From Alphaproteobacteria bacterium (GTDB lineage Bacteria; Pseudomonadota; Alphaproteobacteria; JAJFFI01): a stretch of 64,000 bases of DNA. Location of the stretch: assembly GCA_030066595.1 (NCBI GenBank), contig JASJBI010000003.1, forward strand, positions 1-64,000, read 5' to 3'. The position numbers were made by a program, and so were the translations under genes. A model generated the notes under the pieces. The model was not told where the DNA came from. It searched no databases and saw only the letters and a list, made by a program, of their open reading frames with translations. Shown in pieces: positions 16,800 to 25,610 of the stretch (positions are counted from its first letter, which is position 1; every line of letters begins with the position of its first letter).

Positions 16800-18146
16800 T
16801 CAGAAGACGTTGAACTTCCAGGGTACCCGCAGCGTCATCACGACGTCCGGCGCGTTTTCCGTGACGCCCGCCTGAACGCTCAGGTTGATGGAGACCTGGG
16901 GGCTGATCGCGTAGCTGTAGCCGACCAGCAGCGAGCCCACATCGAGATCCTGGGACCTGAAGGTCACGCCGTCCCGCTCGGTCTCGGTTTCCCAAATGAA
17001 GTTGTGCTCGTAGCCCAGGCTGATCGAGGTGCGTTCGTTGAGCCCGATGCCCATGCCGAAGGAGATGCTCAGCACATCGCCCGGATCGACATCGCCGATG
17101 CGCTGGCCGGCAATGACCTTGTCGACGTTGCGCTCGAGGTGGAACAGGTACTTGGTATTGGCGAAGAACACCGCCGGGTCGGTGCCGAACAGCATGGTCA
17201 GACCCGGTTCGACGCCCCAGAAGCCCGATCCTCTGGCCAGTTCCGTTTCGATTCCATTGGCGTCGCGGCTGACCTCAAAGGGGCCCCTGCCGGTATCGCT
17301 CTTGGCCCGAACGGCGCCGACGAAGATCGGCCAGCCTTCCTGGCCGCTGTTGATCTGGTAGCGCACCGAGCCCTCGACGTCCCCGATGCCGTTGCCATCC
17401 AGGCTGTTGGTCTGGGAGGTGCTGGTTGCCCCGACCACCTGGGAGGTGACGCGATCGTCACGATACACATAGGGGATCCGGATCTCGGCTTCCGAGCGGT
17501 TGGTGATGCCAGTGCGGAAGGTGGCCCGGCCGATGATGCTGTCCCGGTCGGAGTCCGTGGCCTCGATCTGACCGATCAGGACCGTATCGACGATCTCCAG
17601 GCCCTGGAAGAAGAACCGGTTGATGTTGGATTGCGAGTACTCCACCGACGGCTCGATCACCAGGGTCCCCGGCGTGGTCAGCACGCCGCCGGCCTCGTAC
17701 ACACCGGCAAGCTCGCGGCGATCCTGTTGCTCCTTCTTCTTCAGGTCCTCCCCAACCGGCTTCTGCGGCGTCCCCTGCTGGCTCTGCGCGGGCTGCTTCT
17801 TCTGTTGCTCCGCGGCCCGCCGCGTCTGTGACCCGCCCTGTGTGCCGGCGCTAGGCCGATAGACGGCCCGTTTCGGCCCCGCCGAGCCGGGCCGGACGCG
17901 CACCTGTTTTTCCAGCTGCTCGAGCCGCCGGGTTTGATTGCTCAACAGCTTCTGCTGCTGTTCAAGCTTCTGGTTTTGCCTGGCAACGATGTCCAGCAGC
18001 TTTTGCAGGTCCTGTGAGGTGACTTGCGACGTGTCCGCCTTCTCGTCGGCGGCCAAAACCGATGTTCCAAAGAGCAACGCCATGAGCGCCGCGGACCCGA
18101 TCAGCGTCGCCCGCCACGCCTGCCGAGACTCTTGCCTTTTTTTCAT
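16800..18146 (-). CDS. Outer-membrane beta-barrel with N-terminal coiled coil, FapF-like
   Basis: 448 residues from ATG 18146 (an upstream in-frame start would bury the signal). Signal peptide to about residue 32, then a Gln/Leu/Lys coiled coil (QDLQKLLDIVARQNQKLEQQ and on, residues 45-82), a polar linker rich in Gln/Pro/Lys (85-145), then a barrel opening with GGVLTTPGTLVIEPSVEYS. Alternating beta-strand patterns continue to a terminal Phe (VPWKFNVF). Coiled coil, linker, barrel and total length match FapF, the trimeric amyloid-export pore of Pseudomonas (about 430 residues). It could also be a general meta-pathway-type barrel, but the coiled coil and neighbours favour FapF. It lies between the sigma-54 activator and the Gly/Ala-rich protein gene. 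Confidence 0.78.
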   Translation of the reverse strand: MKKRQESRQAWRATLIGSAALMALLFGTSVLAADEKADTSQVTSQDLQKLLDIVARQNQKLEQQQKLLSNQTRRLEQLEKQVRVRPGSAGPKRAVYRPSAGTQGGSQTRRAAEQQKKQPAQSQQGTPQKPVGEDLKKKEQQDRRELAGVYEAGGVLTTPGTLVIEPSVEYSQSNINRFFFQGLEIVDTVLIGQIEATDSDRDSIIGRATFRTGITNRSEAEIRIPYVYRDDRVTSQVVGATSTSQTNSLDGNGIGDVEGSVRYQINSGQEGWPIFVGAVRAKSDTGRGPFEVSRDANGIETELARGSGFWGVEPGLTMLFGTDPAVFFANTKYLFHLERNVDKVIAGQRIGDVDPGDVLSISFGMGIGLNERTSISLGYEHNFIWETETERDGVTFRSQDLDVGSLLVGYSYAISPQVSINLSVQAGVTENAPDVVMTLRVPWKFNVF

Positions 18147-18371
18147 GCCCACGTCCGGTCCCCCGAATGCACGCAACACCGGCTGTTGCTGCCGACCTGA
18201 GGTCAAGCGTACCCGAAAGTTGTCCTAGCATAGTTCAATGTTGCCACGCCACAGTCGAAGCCGAACGTGCAAAAGATTCTCTTGGACCGTGGCGATAGGG
18301 AAACACTTGTAAACCCGCTGGTACACGCCTAAAGGGGAGCCCTCGCAAGCCCGTCGCCGGATTTGCGCCGT

Positions 18372-19604
18372 TTAATCGGTCTGGAGCTGGTATTTCTCTA
18401 TCAGACGGTACAGCGTGACCCGGGAGACGCCCAGACCCCCGGATGCCTTGGAGATATTGCCCGAATAATGAAGTAAAGCCCGCTGAACCAGGGCCTTCTC
18501 AACCGTGTTGCGCGCCGTCTCCAAAGTAGGCAGATCCTCGCCGAAGGCGACCGAGAAGCCGCTCTGCGGCGCTGCGGCCGTTGGCGCCACACCAGGGCCT
18601 GACAAAGCGGCGGTCGACCGGCCTCTCGCGCCGCCAATGGCGCTCAGATCCAGGTCACTGGCCGTGATTCGGCCTTCGTCCACCATAACCACGGCGCGCC
18701 GCACCCGGCTGATCAGCTCGCGAACATTGCCGGGCCAGTCATGCTCCTGCATGGCTTGGACCGCAGAATCGGCGAACCCGTCCACGGGACGGTTCATCTC
18801 TGTGGCGAACTTCTTGAGGAAGAAGGTGGCGATCAGATAGATGTCGTCGCCCCGGTCGCGCAGGGGCGGCAGTTCCAGCATCAAGGTGTTCAGCCGGTAA
18901 AACAGGTCCTCGCGGAACCGGGCGGCTCCGATTTCGGTCGACAGTTCCTTGTTGGTCGCGGCGATGATCCGCGCGCTGACTGGAATCGACCGGTGGCCGC
19001 CCAACCGCTGAATCATTCCCTCCTGCAGGAAGCGCAGCATATGGGACTGCAGTTCAAGCGGCAGGTCGCCGATCTCGTCCAGGAACACGGTGCCACCGTT
19101 GGCGGCCTCCAGCCGCCCGATCTTGCGCTGAGTCGCGCCGGTGAACGCGCCCTTCTCATAACCGAATAGCTCGGAATCGATCAGCGTCGGCGGCAGGCCG
19201 GCGCAGTTGATCGCCACAAAGGGCCCGGAGCGGTACTCGGACCGTTCGTGGATGGCCAGGGCCGCGAGTTCCTTGCCCGTGCCGCTCTCACCCGTGATCA
19301 GAACCGGGGCGTTGGTAATCGCGAAACGACGAATCAGATCGAAGGCAACCCGCATGGGCTGGCTGCAGCCGATCATGTACGGCTCGTCGACCGTCAGCTC
19401 GCGACCGCCGGGCCGCGCCTCGGCGGCTGCCGAGTGCGCATACGGATCCTGCTTCGCGGGAGACGGCGCGGGGTCGGCGTAGCTTACTTCGCCGTCGGAC
19501 GGTGTGTGGACCCTTGTTGCAAGGCCACTGTCAACCGCCCACGCTGGGGATCTCCCCAGCTCACTCCCCAGGCTTTCCCCCTTGGAAACCCCGTTCTTTG
19601 GCAT
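18372..19604 (-). CDS. Sigma-54-dependent transcriptional activator
   Basis: Enhancer-binding protein of 410 residues from ATG 19604 (AGGAGGG 9 nt upstream; the GTG at 19628 lacks one). An unstructured N-terminal 75 residues has no recognisable receiver, GAF or PAS domain. The AAA+ domain follows: Walker A GESGTGKE (about 105-112), the sigma-54 contact loop GAFTGA (152-157), Walker B GTVFLDEIG, and the arginine-finger region. A Fis-type HTH (ISKASGGLGVSRVTLYRLIE) ends the protein. The three sigma-54 promoters nearby are its obvious candidate targets. Without a sensory domain it may act constitutively once made, or be controlled by level or by a partner. Its stop is 225 bp before the barrel start. 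Confidence 0.92.
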   Translation of the reverse strand: MPKNGVSKGESLGSELGRSPAWAVDSGLATRVHTPSDGEVSYADPAPSPAKQDPYAHSAAAEARPGGRELTVDEPYMIGCSQPMRVAFDLIRRFAITNAPVLITGESGTGKELAALAIHERSEYRSGPFVAINCAGLPPTLIDSELFGYEKGAFTGATQRKIGRLEAANGGTVFLDEIGDLPLELQSHMLRFLQEGMIQRLGGHRSIPVSARIIAATNKELSTEIGAARFREDLFYRLNTLMLELPPLRDRGDDIYLIATFFLKKFATEMNRPVDGFADSAVQAMQEHDWPGNVRELISRVRRAVVMVDEGRITASDLDLSAIGGARGRSTAALSGPGVAPTAAAPQSGFSVAFGEDLPTLETARNTVEKALVQRALLHYSGNISKASGGLGVSRVTLYRLIEKYQLQTD

Positions 19605-19947
19605 GTACGTGCGCCCTCCTGGCAGCACACGGTATCAGAGAAGAACTTGATCGCTTTTCTAAGTTAGCGATAATTCTAGCATGAAAGCGCTATTTCCTGA
19701 AACGAAAATTTTATGACAAAGTCTTTAAAGGTTCGTTGCTTGTGTTGTTGGCGCAACACCGAACATCTTAACTAGTGTTTCCCGAAACCCTACACGCCAA
19801 ATAATCGGTGATAGACTGTACGTGTAGGCTCAGAATTCCCTCACGCATGGTGAAGACTTCGGACAGACGACTTCCAGAGTTCACCAGAATACCTCCACTC
19901 GGTGAATCTCGCAAAGCCGATCCCGCGCGCCCCGCAGCGGGCCTCGG
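19605..19947. promoter_or_regulatory. AT-rich control region of the activator gene
   Basis: A marked drop in GC relative to the flanks. It holds GTGTTG-N6-CAACAC (19742-19759) and GTTTCCCGAAAC (19777-19788). The 10-mer AGTGTTTCCC (19774-19783) recurs inverted at 18298-18307, downstream of the activator gene. The region probably contains the activator promoter; I found no sigma-54 promoter in it on the minus strand. No gene is supported here. Confidence 0.4.
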
Positions 19948-21129
19948 TCATCCGACGCTCATCACCTGCGCCCCCAGCCCCAGCCGGTCCGATTCGCGAC
20001 GCACCTCGGTCTCATAGATCGGATTCATGACAATGATCACGTCGGGCGGCTCCGAACGCAACGCCGCGGGTGCGAGGACGGGGCTGGCTGTACCCGGTAC
20101 GAATCGGCCCTGCTTGCGTGGGTTGAGGTCGACGATCCCGTAGGGCCGTATCTCCTGGGCGACCAGGTTCACAAAGGTCACCCCTTTGGATCCGGCGCCC
20201 CAAACCGCGACCCGTTGCCCGGCCTCGGTCAGATCGGCGCACAGCGTGCGCCAGCGCTTCAGGGTGGCTTGCAGCCGGGCCGGGAAGGCGCCTACCAGGG
20301 CCGCGGTCTCCGCCAGGACGTCGGTCCGCGGGTCTGCCAAGCGCGGCCTGCAGGCGGTCGGGGACGCCTCGGCGGCGAGGAACTGCCCACCGAACGCCTC
20401 GACCAGCGAGGCCACAGAGAGCCCACCATCCTCGAGCAGCCGGGACAGCGAGGCCGCCGTGAAATAAGAGCAGTGCTCGTAGATCAGGTCCCAGATGCCC
20501 AGCTCGCGCAAGGTGAACAGCGCGTTCGGAACCTCGAAGTACACCACCGTTTCAGGTCGGTCCCCAATGCCACGGCGGACCGCCGCCACCAGCTCGTGCG
20601 GTTCGGCAAGATGCTCCAGCACGTGGCGGCAGATGACCAGGTCGGCGCGGTCATAGACGGCCTGCGGCGGCGCGGCCTCCCGCGATACGGAAACCGCCTC
20701 GGGCAGCGACTGGCCATCCGCGGCGGCCGCGTAGCTCTGGTCGAAGCCCAACCCCTGACAGCCGCCCCGCTCACACAAGAGCGCCAGGAAGTCGCCCTGA
20801 CCGCAGCCGATTTCGACGGCGGTCTTGCCCCGCAGGCCGTAGCGTGCGATCAGCCGGTCGGCAAGCTCTTCGGCGTAGCGCCGAAAACGGGGCGAGAAAT
20901 GCTGCGAGGTCTCGTAGTCCGCGTCGTAGCTCAATCGTGCCGGGTCGAAGCTCCGGTTGAACAGGTGGCCGCAGTCCGGACAGAACGCCAGCTGTATGGT
21001 GCCGCTCGGTACCGCCCGTGCCGCATCCGCCGTCGCCAATAGCAGATTGCAGTGGAGCGGGACCGGCCCAAACTCGAGCACAAGCCTCAGCTGCGCCGCG
21101 TCACAGACGATGCAGCTCGACTCATCCAT
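19948..21129 (-). CDS. Class I SAM-dependent C-methyltransferase-like protein
   Basis: 393 residues with the three-part build of sugar C-methyltransferases. A zinc-binding N-terminus has CIVC and later CPDC (Methyltransf_13 type). A Rossmann methyltransferase core has the SAM motif VEIGCGQGDFLALL near residue 108. A C-terminal domain has VAVWGAGSKGVTFVNL and ends in DVIIVMNPIYETEV. It is the third of three related genes in a row and overlaps the previous one (ATGA-type). It probably acts on an NDP-sugar or a related polysaccharide building block; the substrate is unknown. The downstream end lies in the AT-rich gap before the activator gene. Confidence 0.82.
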   Translation of the reverse strand: MDESSCIVCDAAQLRLVLEFGPVPLHCNLLLATADAARAVPSGTIQLAFCPDCGHLFNRSFDPARLSYDADYETSQHFSPRFRRYAEELADRLIARYGLRGKTAVEIGCGQGDFLALLCERGGCQGLGFDQSYAAAADGQSLPEAVSVSREAAPPQAVYDRADLVICRHVLEHLAEPHELVAAVRRGIGDRPETVVYFEVPNALFTLRELGIWDLIYEHCSYFTAASLSRLLEDGGLSVASLVEAFGGQFLAAEASPTACRPRLADPRTDVLAETAALVGAFPARLQATLKRWRTLCADLTEAGQRVAVWGAGSKGVTFVNLVAQEIRPYGIVDLNPRKQGRFVPGTASPVLAPAALRSEPPDVIIVMNPIYETEVRRESDRLGLGAQVMSVG

Positions 21130-22357
21130 CGGCAGGTCCGCTGGCCATCCGGCGGAGCAGATCGGACGGCGCGGCGGTCACCGGGACGATCTCCGGCGCA
21201 AGCGCCATCCGTTGCACCTGCTGTCCGATCTCATCCAGATAGATGGGGTTCATGACGACGATCAGCTGGGGCCGGATTTGCGCCAGCGCCTCGGGCGGCA
21301 AGACCTCATGCCCGGTGCCGGGCAGAAACGTGCCGTGCTTGTGAGGATTGATGTCGACCACGCCCGCGATCTCGGGTCCGATGCCGAGGGTGGTCAGGAA
21401 GGCGACCGCCTTGGAGCCGCCGCCCCACAACACCGGACGCCGCCCCTGGCCGGACAGTTCCGCGATCGCGTTTCTCCAGGCGGCGATGCGGTCCGTGCTA
21501 CGCCCCCGGAAATTCTGCACCGCGGCGGCGATGGCGGTCTGGCCAGCGGGCGGATCCGGCGGCCGGGCGCGAGTGCTCGGCCGCGCCTCCAGCATCAGGT
21601 ACTGCTCGTCGTAGGCGGTGCCCTGTTCCAGCACGTCGAAGCCGCACCGGTTGAACAGGTAGGCCAAGGAGCCCGTGCCGAAATAGGAGCAGTGTTCGTA
21701 GTAGATGTCCCAGAAGGCGATCTGCTCGAGGATCCGTAGCGCGTTCGGAACCAGAAAGAACACCGTGGCATTTGGACGCGCGCCGATCGAACGGCGCACG
21801 GTGGAGACGAAGGCGGCGGTCTCGGGAATGTGCTCCAGGGTCATCTTGCAGCAGACGAAATCGCTGGGCCGGTCCGCATAGCGCTCGGAGTAGAAGTCGG
21901 CGATCACCGTGCTGCCTTCCGCGAGGCTCGAACCGGCGCGGTCCTTCTCGTAGGCCGGATCGAAGCCGATCCCCCGGTTCCCTCCGATCTCGCACAGCAG
22001 GCTCAAGAACTCTCCCTGGCCGCAGCCGATCTCGATGATCGTCTTGCCGTACAAGCCGTGCTTCTCGATCAGCCGTTCCGCCAATTCACGATGAAAGGCG
22101 TTGAAGGTTGCCGAATACGCCTGTGTGCCCTCATAGCCCCCGCCGTACTGTTCGAGGGCGGGATCGAAGGCGAGATTGCAGATGAAGGTACAGGTCGGGC
22201 AAAAGGCGAGGGCGATATCACCCGAGGGAAAGCCGACCGCACTGTCCCGCGAGCGCAACAAGAGCACGCTATGCGCCGGCACGCCCGCGACTTCATAGAA
22301 CACCGACAAACCTGTCGCGCCGCAGCTGGGGCAGGGGTGATTGCTCGCGGAGTTCAT
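21122..22357 (-). CDS. Class I SAM-dependent C-methyltransferase-like protein
   Basis: 411 residues, closely parallel to the 19948-21129 protein. N-terminal zinc cysteines are in CPSCGA and CPTC, the SAM motif is [14 protein letters not shown], and the C-terminal domain has [14 protein letters not shown] and [16 protein letters not shown]. Start and stop overlap both neighbours by a few bases, so the three methyltransferases are translationally coupled. The close pairing with the next gene suggests tandem duplication and a shift in substrate, or two successive methylations. Confidence 0.82.
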   Translation of the reverse strand: MNSASNHPCPSCGATGLSVFYEVAGVPAHSVLLLRSRDSAVGFPSGDIALAFCPTCTFICNLAFDPALEQYGGGYEGTQAYSATFNAFHRELAERLIEKHGLYGKTIIEIGCGQGEFLSLLCEIGGNRGIGFDPAYEKDRAGSSLAEGSTVIADFYSERYADRPSDFVCCKMTLEHIPETAAFVSTVRRSIGARPNATVFFLVPNALRILEQIAFWDIYYEHCSYFGTGSLAYLFNRCGFDVLEQGTAYDEQYLMLEARPSTRARPPDPPAGQTAIAAAVQNFRGRSTDRIAAWRNAIAELSGQGRRPVLWGGGSKAVAFLTTLGIGPEIAGVVDINPHKHGTFLPGTGHEVLPPEALAQIRPQLIVVMNPIYLDEIGQQVQRMALAPEIVPVTAAPSDLLRRMASGPADG

Positions 22358-23598
22358 CCTGCGACGATCCTGGGTTCCGGCAGCGGCAGAATGAACCGCC
22401 CGCCGCGGCGGCGGTAGGCTTCCTGTTGGCGCATGATCTCGTCGGCGAAGTTCCAGGCCAGGATCAACAGGTAGTCCGGGCGGTCCTCCAGCAGGCGCTC
22501 TGTCGGGTGGATCGGCAGGTGGTTGCCGCCCATGAAACGGCCGTGTTTGACCGGGTTCATGTCGACCACGTAGTCGAGCAGGCGGCCGTCGATGCCGCAG
22601 TAGCTCATCAGTGTGGTGGCCTTGGCCGCGGCGCCATAGCCCACGATGCGACCACCTTGGGCCTGCAGGTCCCGCAACAGATCAATCAACGCGGCGCGCA
22701 GACGTCGCACCCGATCGGCGAAATCCCGGACATAGTCGAAGCGGTCCACGCCGGCCTCGGCTTCCGCGGCCAGCAATGCGGCGACGCTCGAATCCGGCGC
22801 CTCGACCGGCGCCACGAACAGACGCAGCGAGCCGCCGTGGATGGGAGTGCGTTCGACCGCGTTCAGAAACAGGGCATGGCGTTTGAACAACGGTACCAGG
22901 GCGGTGAGCGAGAAGTAGCAGAGATGCTGGTGGTAGATCGTATCGAACTCAAGCTGATCGATGAGATCGACCAGATACGGCACCTCGATGACGGCGAGCC
23001 CGCTGTCCTTGAGCACGACGCGGATGGCGGCGACGAAGCCATTCAGGTCGGGCACATGGGCGAGCACATTGTTGGCCAGAAAAAGGTCTGCCTGGATGTT
23101 CTCCGTGTCTCGCATCCGTCGCGCCAGCTCCGCCGTGAAGAAGGTGTTGCGCGTGGGAACCCCGGCCGCTTCCGCGGCCCTGGCCGGCCCGTCCGCGGGG
23201 TCGATGCCGAGCACCGGGATGCCGGCGGCGAGGAAGGTCTTCAGCATATAGCCATCATTGCTCGCCGCCTCGACGACCAGGCTGTCCCCGTCGAGCCCAC
23301 GCGCGGCGATCAGCGCGCGGGCGCTGGCGCTGAAGTGCGCGTTGAGTTGGGGCGAGACGGACGAGAAATAGGGATAGTCATTGCAGAACAGGACCTCGGG
23401 CGCGACCGAGACGGCGAGTTGGACCAATGCGCACTGCGGACAGAACATCACGTCCAACGGCGCCATGATCTCGGGCTCATCGAGCTGTTCCGCCGTTAGC
23501 AGCCGGTCGGCCAGGGGGCTCTCTCCGAGCGACAGCATCAGCTGCAGCCCTGCGTACCCGCACGACCGGCAGGTCACGTCGTCGGCTGGCTCCGGCAT
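22354..23598 (-). CDS. NDP-hexose C-methyltransferase-like protein
   Basis: 414 residues. Zinc-binding cysteines are in CRSCGYAG and CPQCALVQ, a SAM-binding core has [15 protein letters not shown], then HxHLCYFS-type residues ([14 protein letters not shown]), and a C-terminal domain with [14 protein letters not shown]. It is more like the TylC3/EvaC type of sugar C-3 methyltransferase than the two genes downstream. It is 11 bp after the SDR gene and overlaps the next gene by 4 bp. Substrate inferred to be a CDP-activated deoxysugar from the neighbouring cytidylyltransferase. Confidence 0.85.
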   Translation of the reverse strand: MPEPADDVTCRSCGYAGLQLMLSLGESPLADRLLTAEQLDEPEIMAPLDVMFCPQCALVQLAVSVAPEVLFCNDYPYFSSVSPQLNAHFSASARALIAARGLDGDSLVVEAASNDGYMLKTFLAAGIPVLGIDPADGPARAAEAAGVPTRNTFFTAELARRMRDTENIQADLFLANNVLAHVPDLNGFVAAIRVVLKDSGLAVIEVPYLVDLIDQLEFDTIYHQHLCYFSLTALVPLFKRHALFLNAVERTPIHGGSLRLFVAPVEAPDSSVAALLAAEAEAGVDRFDYVRDFADRVRRLRAALIDLLRDLQAQGGRIVGYGAAAKATTLMSYCGIDGRLLDYVVDMNPVKHGRFMGGNHLPIHPTERLLEDRPDYLLILAWNFADEIMRQQEAYRRRGGRFILPLPEPRIVAG

Positions 23599-23609
23599 CT
23601 TGGGTCCGA

Positions 23610-24662
23610 CTAGCCTGCGGCAGCGGGACGCGCCGCCCCGGCGCGCCAGCGCAGGCTATCGTCGACGTGACCCTCGGCCATCAGCGCCCGCAGATAGGCG
23701 ATGCGGCTGAACCGCGCCCCCTCGAAATCGTCGAGCGTCAGCCCGTTTGCCCGGTACGCCTGGTAGAGCTCGGCCACGCCGCGCGCCGCGGTCCACCGGG
23801 GCGCGAAAGCGGGTACCTGGCGCGCCAGCTTGCTGCAGTCGACTCGATAGCAGCGCACGTCCGGGCCGGCGTCGGGTGCATAGTCGATGCGGCTCTTCGG
23901 GACCGTCTCGACGACGATCTCCGCAAGCTCTCGAATCCGGAAGTTCTCTTCGTTGCGGCCCACGTTGAAGGCTTCGTTGTGGACGCTTTCCCGAGGCGCC
24001 TCCAGGACCGCGAGAAAGGCCTGGGCGATATCCCCCACGTGGACCACGGGCCGCCAGGGCGTGCCGTCGCTCTTGAGCAGCACTCGGCCGGTGGTGAACG
24101 CCCAGGCCACCAGATTGTTGATCACCAGGTCGAAGCGCAGTCGTGGCGACACACCATAGGCGGTGGCGCTGCGCAGAAAGACGGGAGTGAAGTCATCGTC
24201 GGCAAGGGCGCCGATGTCTTGCTCGGATTTGACCTTCGAGATTCCGTAGGGCGTGACCGGGTTGAACGGGCTGGTTTCGTCCAGCATGTCGTCGCCGGCG
24301 GCGCCGTAGTTGCTGCAGGACGACGAAAAGATGAAGCGCCGAACGCCGGCAGCTTTCGCCAGCTCCGCCAGGCGCACGGCCGCTCGGTGGTTGATCTCCG
24401 CAGTCAACGCCGGATTCAGATCGCCCAAGGGATCGTTGGACAGGGCGGCCAGGTGGATCACGGCGTCGAAGCCGGCGACGTCCTCGGCCACAATCTCGCG
24501 TATGTCTTTGCGGACGGACGGGAAATCGGCCACAGGGCCGGCATAGGTGCAGGCCGCGAACAGGCCGCTGTCCAGGCCCGACACGTCATGCCCTGCGCCC
24601 CGCAGCATCGGCGCCAGCACCGTGCCGATATAGCCTTCGTGGCCGGTCAGCAGGACCCGCAT
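23610..24662 (-). CDS. NAD-dependent epimerase/dehydratase (extended SDR)
   Basis: 350 residues. The nucleotide-binding motif GHEGYIG is at the N-terminus, and the catalytic Tyr-Lys pair is in [11 protein letters not shown] with an upstream Ser-rich SSSCSNYG. The family includes nucleotide-sugar epimerases, dehydratases and reductases. It lies 7 bp after the cytidylyltransferase gene, so a CDP-sugar substrate is likely. No separate CDP-glucose 4,6-dehydratase is in the window. Either this enzyme or one encoded elsewhere supplies that step. Confidence 0.85.
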   Translation of the reverse strand: MRVLLTGHEGYIGTVLAPMLRGAGHDVSGLDSGLFAACTYAGPVADFPSVRKDIREIVAEDVAGFDAVIHLAALSNDPLGDLNPALTAEINHRAAVRLAELAKAAGVRRFIFSSSCSNYGAAGDDMLDETSPFNPVTPYGISKVKSEQDIGALADDDFTPVFLRSATAYGVSPRLRFDLVINNLVAWAFTTGRVLLKSDGTPWRPVVHVGDIAQAFLAVLEAPRESVHNEAFNVGRNEENFRIRELAEIVVETVPKSRIDYAPDAGPDVRCYRVDCSKLARQVPAFAPRWTAARGVAELYQAYRANGLTLDDFEGARFSRIAYLRALMAEGHVDDSLRWRAGAARPAAAG

Positions 24663-24669
24663 TTGCTGC

Positions 24670-25440
24670 CTAGTCCCAAACCTTCCAGGGTGCGGCTCCG
24701 CTCGCCCAAAGCCGCTCCAAGAGATACTTCTCGCGCAGCGTGTCCATGCACTGCCAGAAGGACGTGTGCTTGTAGGCCATCAGCTGTCCGTCCCGGGCGA
24801 GCGCCTGTAGGGGCTCTCGCTCCCACTGGGTTTCATCGCCTTCTATGTAGTCGAATATGCCCGGCTCCAGGACGAAAAACGCGCCGTTGATCCAGCCTTC
24901 CTTGGTCTGCGGTTTCTCCGTGAAGTCCGTCACCCTGTCCCCCTCGAAGGAGAGATGCCCATAGCGCGCCGGCGGATGGACGGCGGTGAGCGTGGCAAGC
25001 TTGCCGTGCGACCGATGAAAGGCCAGCAGATCCGTGAGATTCACGTCCGACAATCCATCGCCCCAGGTCAGCAGGAAGGTGCCCTCGTCCAGATAAGGGG
25101 CGAGGCGCTTGATGCGGCCGCCCGTCATGGTCACAAGCCCGGTTTCGATCAGGCTGACGCTCCAGTCCCGCCCTCCGTTGAATTCGCGTTCGATCTCGCC
25201 GGAGGCGAAGTCGATCTTGAGGTTGGTGCTGCTTTGGCAGGCCCTTTCGAAGTACTCCTTGATGATCTCGCCCTTGTAGCCCAGCGCGATGACGAAGTCC
25301 TTGAAACCATAATGGGCATAGTACTCCATGATATGCCAGAGGATCGGCATGCCGCCGATCTCGACCATGGGCTTGGGCCGCAACTGGGTCTCCTCGGCCA
25401 ATCGGCTGCCCGCGCCGCCGGCGAGTATGGCCACTTTCAT
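24670..25440 (-). CDS. rfbF: Glucose-1-phosphate cytidylyltransferase
   Basis: Makes CDP-glucose from glucose-1-phosphate and CTP, the entry to CDP-deoxysugars. The signature [13 protein letters not shown], followed by [18 protein letters not shown], is at the N-terminus. [18 protein letters not shown] and [15 protein letters not shown] are typical. The 256-residue length is normal. It is the first gene of a five-gene minus-strand operon with an SDR and three methyltransferases. The product is probably a branched or methylated sugar for a surface polysaccharide or glycoprotein. Confidence 0.93.
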   Translation of the reverse strand: MKVAILAGGAGSRLAEETQLRPKPMVEIGGMPILWHIMEYYAHYGFKDFVIALGYKGEIIKEYFERACQSSTNLKIDFASGEIEREFNGGRDWSVSLIETGLVTMTGGRIKRLAPYLDEGTFLLTWGDGLSDVNLTDLLAFHRSHGKLATLTAVHPPARYGHLSFEGDRVTDFTEKPQTKEGWINGAFFVLEPGIFDYIEGDETQWEREPLQALARDGQLMAYKHTSFWQCMDTLREKYLLERLWASGAAPWKVWD

Positions 25441-25610
25441 ACCGGGTATCCTGTTGTACCAGAGGGCAAATCCTTGCCACTGCGCCAGGTCATGCCTTCT
25501 TGGCTGATCGGCGTGCGGTCGAGCTGGTAGCTTGACGTTGCACTGGTTAACCGACGCTTTATATCAGTCGCGTCCGCGCTGCCCAACTGCGTGAACGGAT
25601 ATCGCATGGG

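Noticed and set aside
16537-16875. 112-residue plus-strand frame between the exported protein and the barrel gene
   Set aside because: No motif, signal peptide or credible start, and it overlaps the barrel gene end.
25464-25480. TGGCAAGGATTTGC (minus strand) upstream of the cytidylyltransferase gene as a sigma-54 promoter
   Set aside because: GG and GC are 9 nt apart instead of 10. Sigma-54 spacing is strict.
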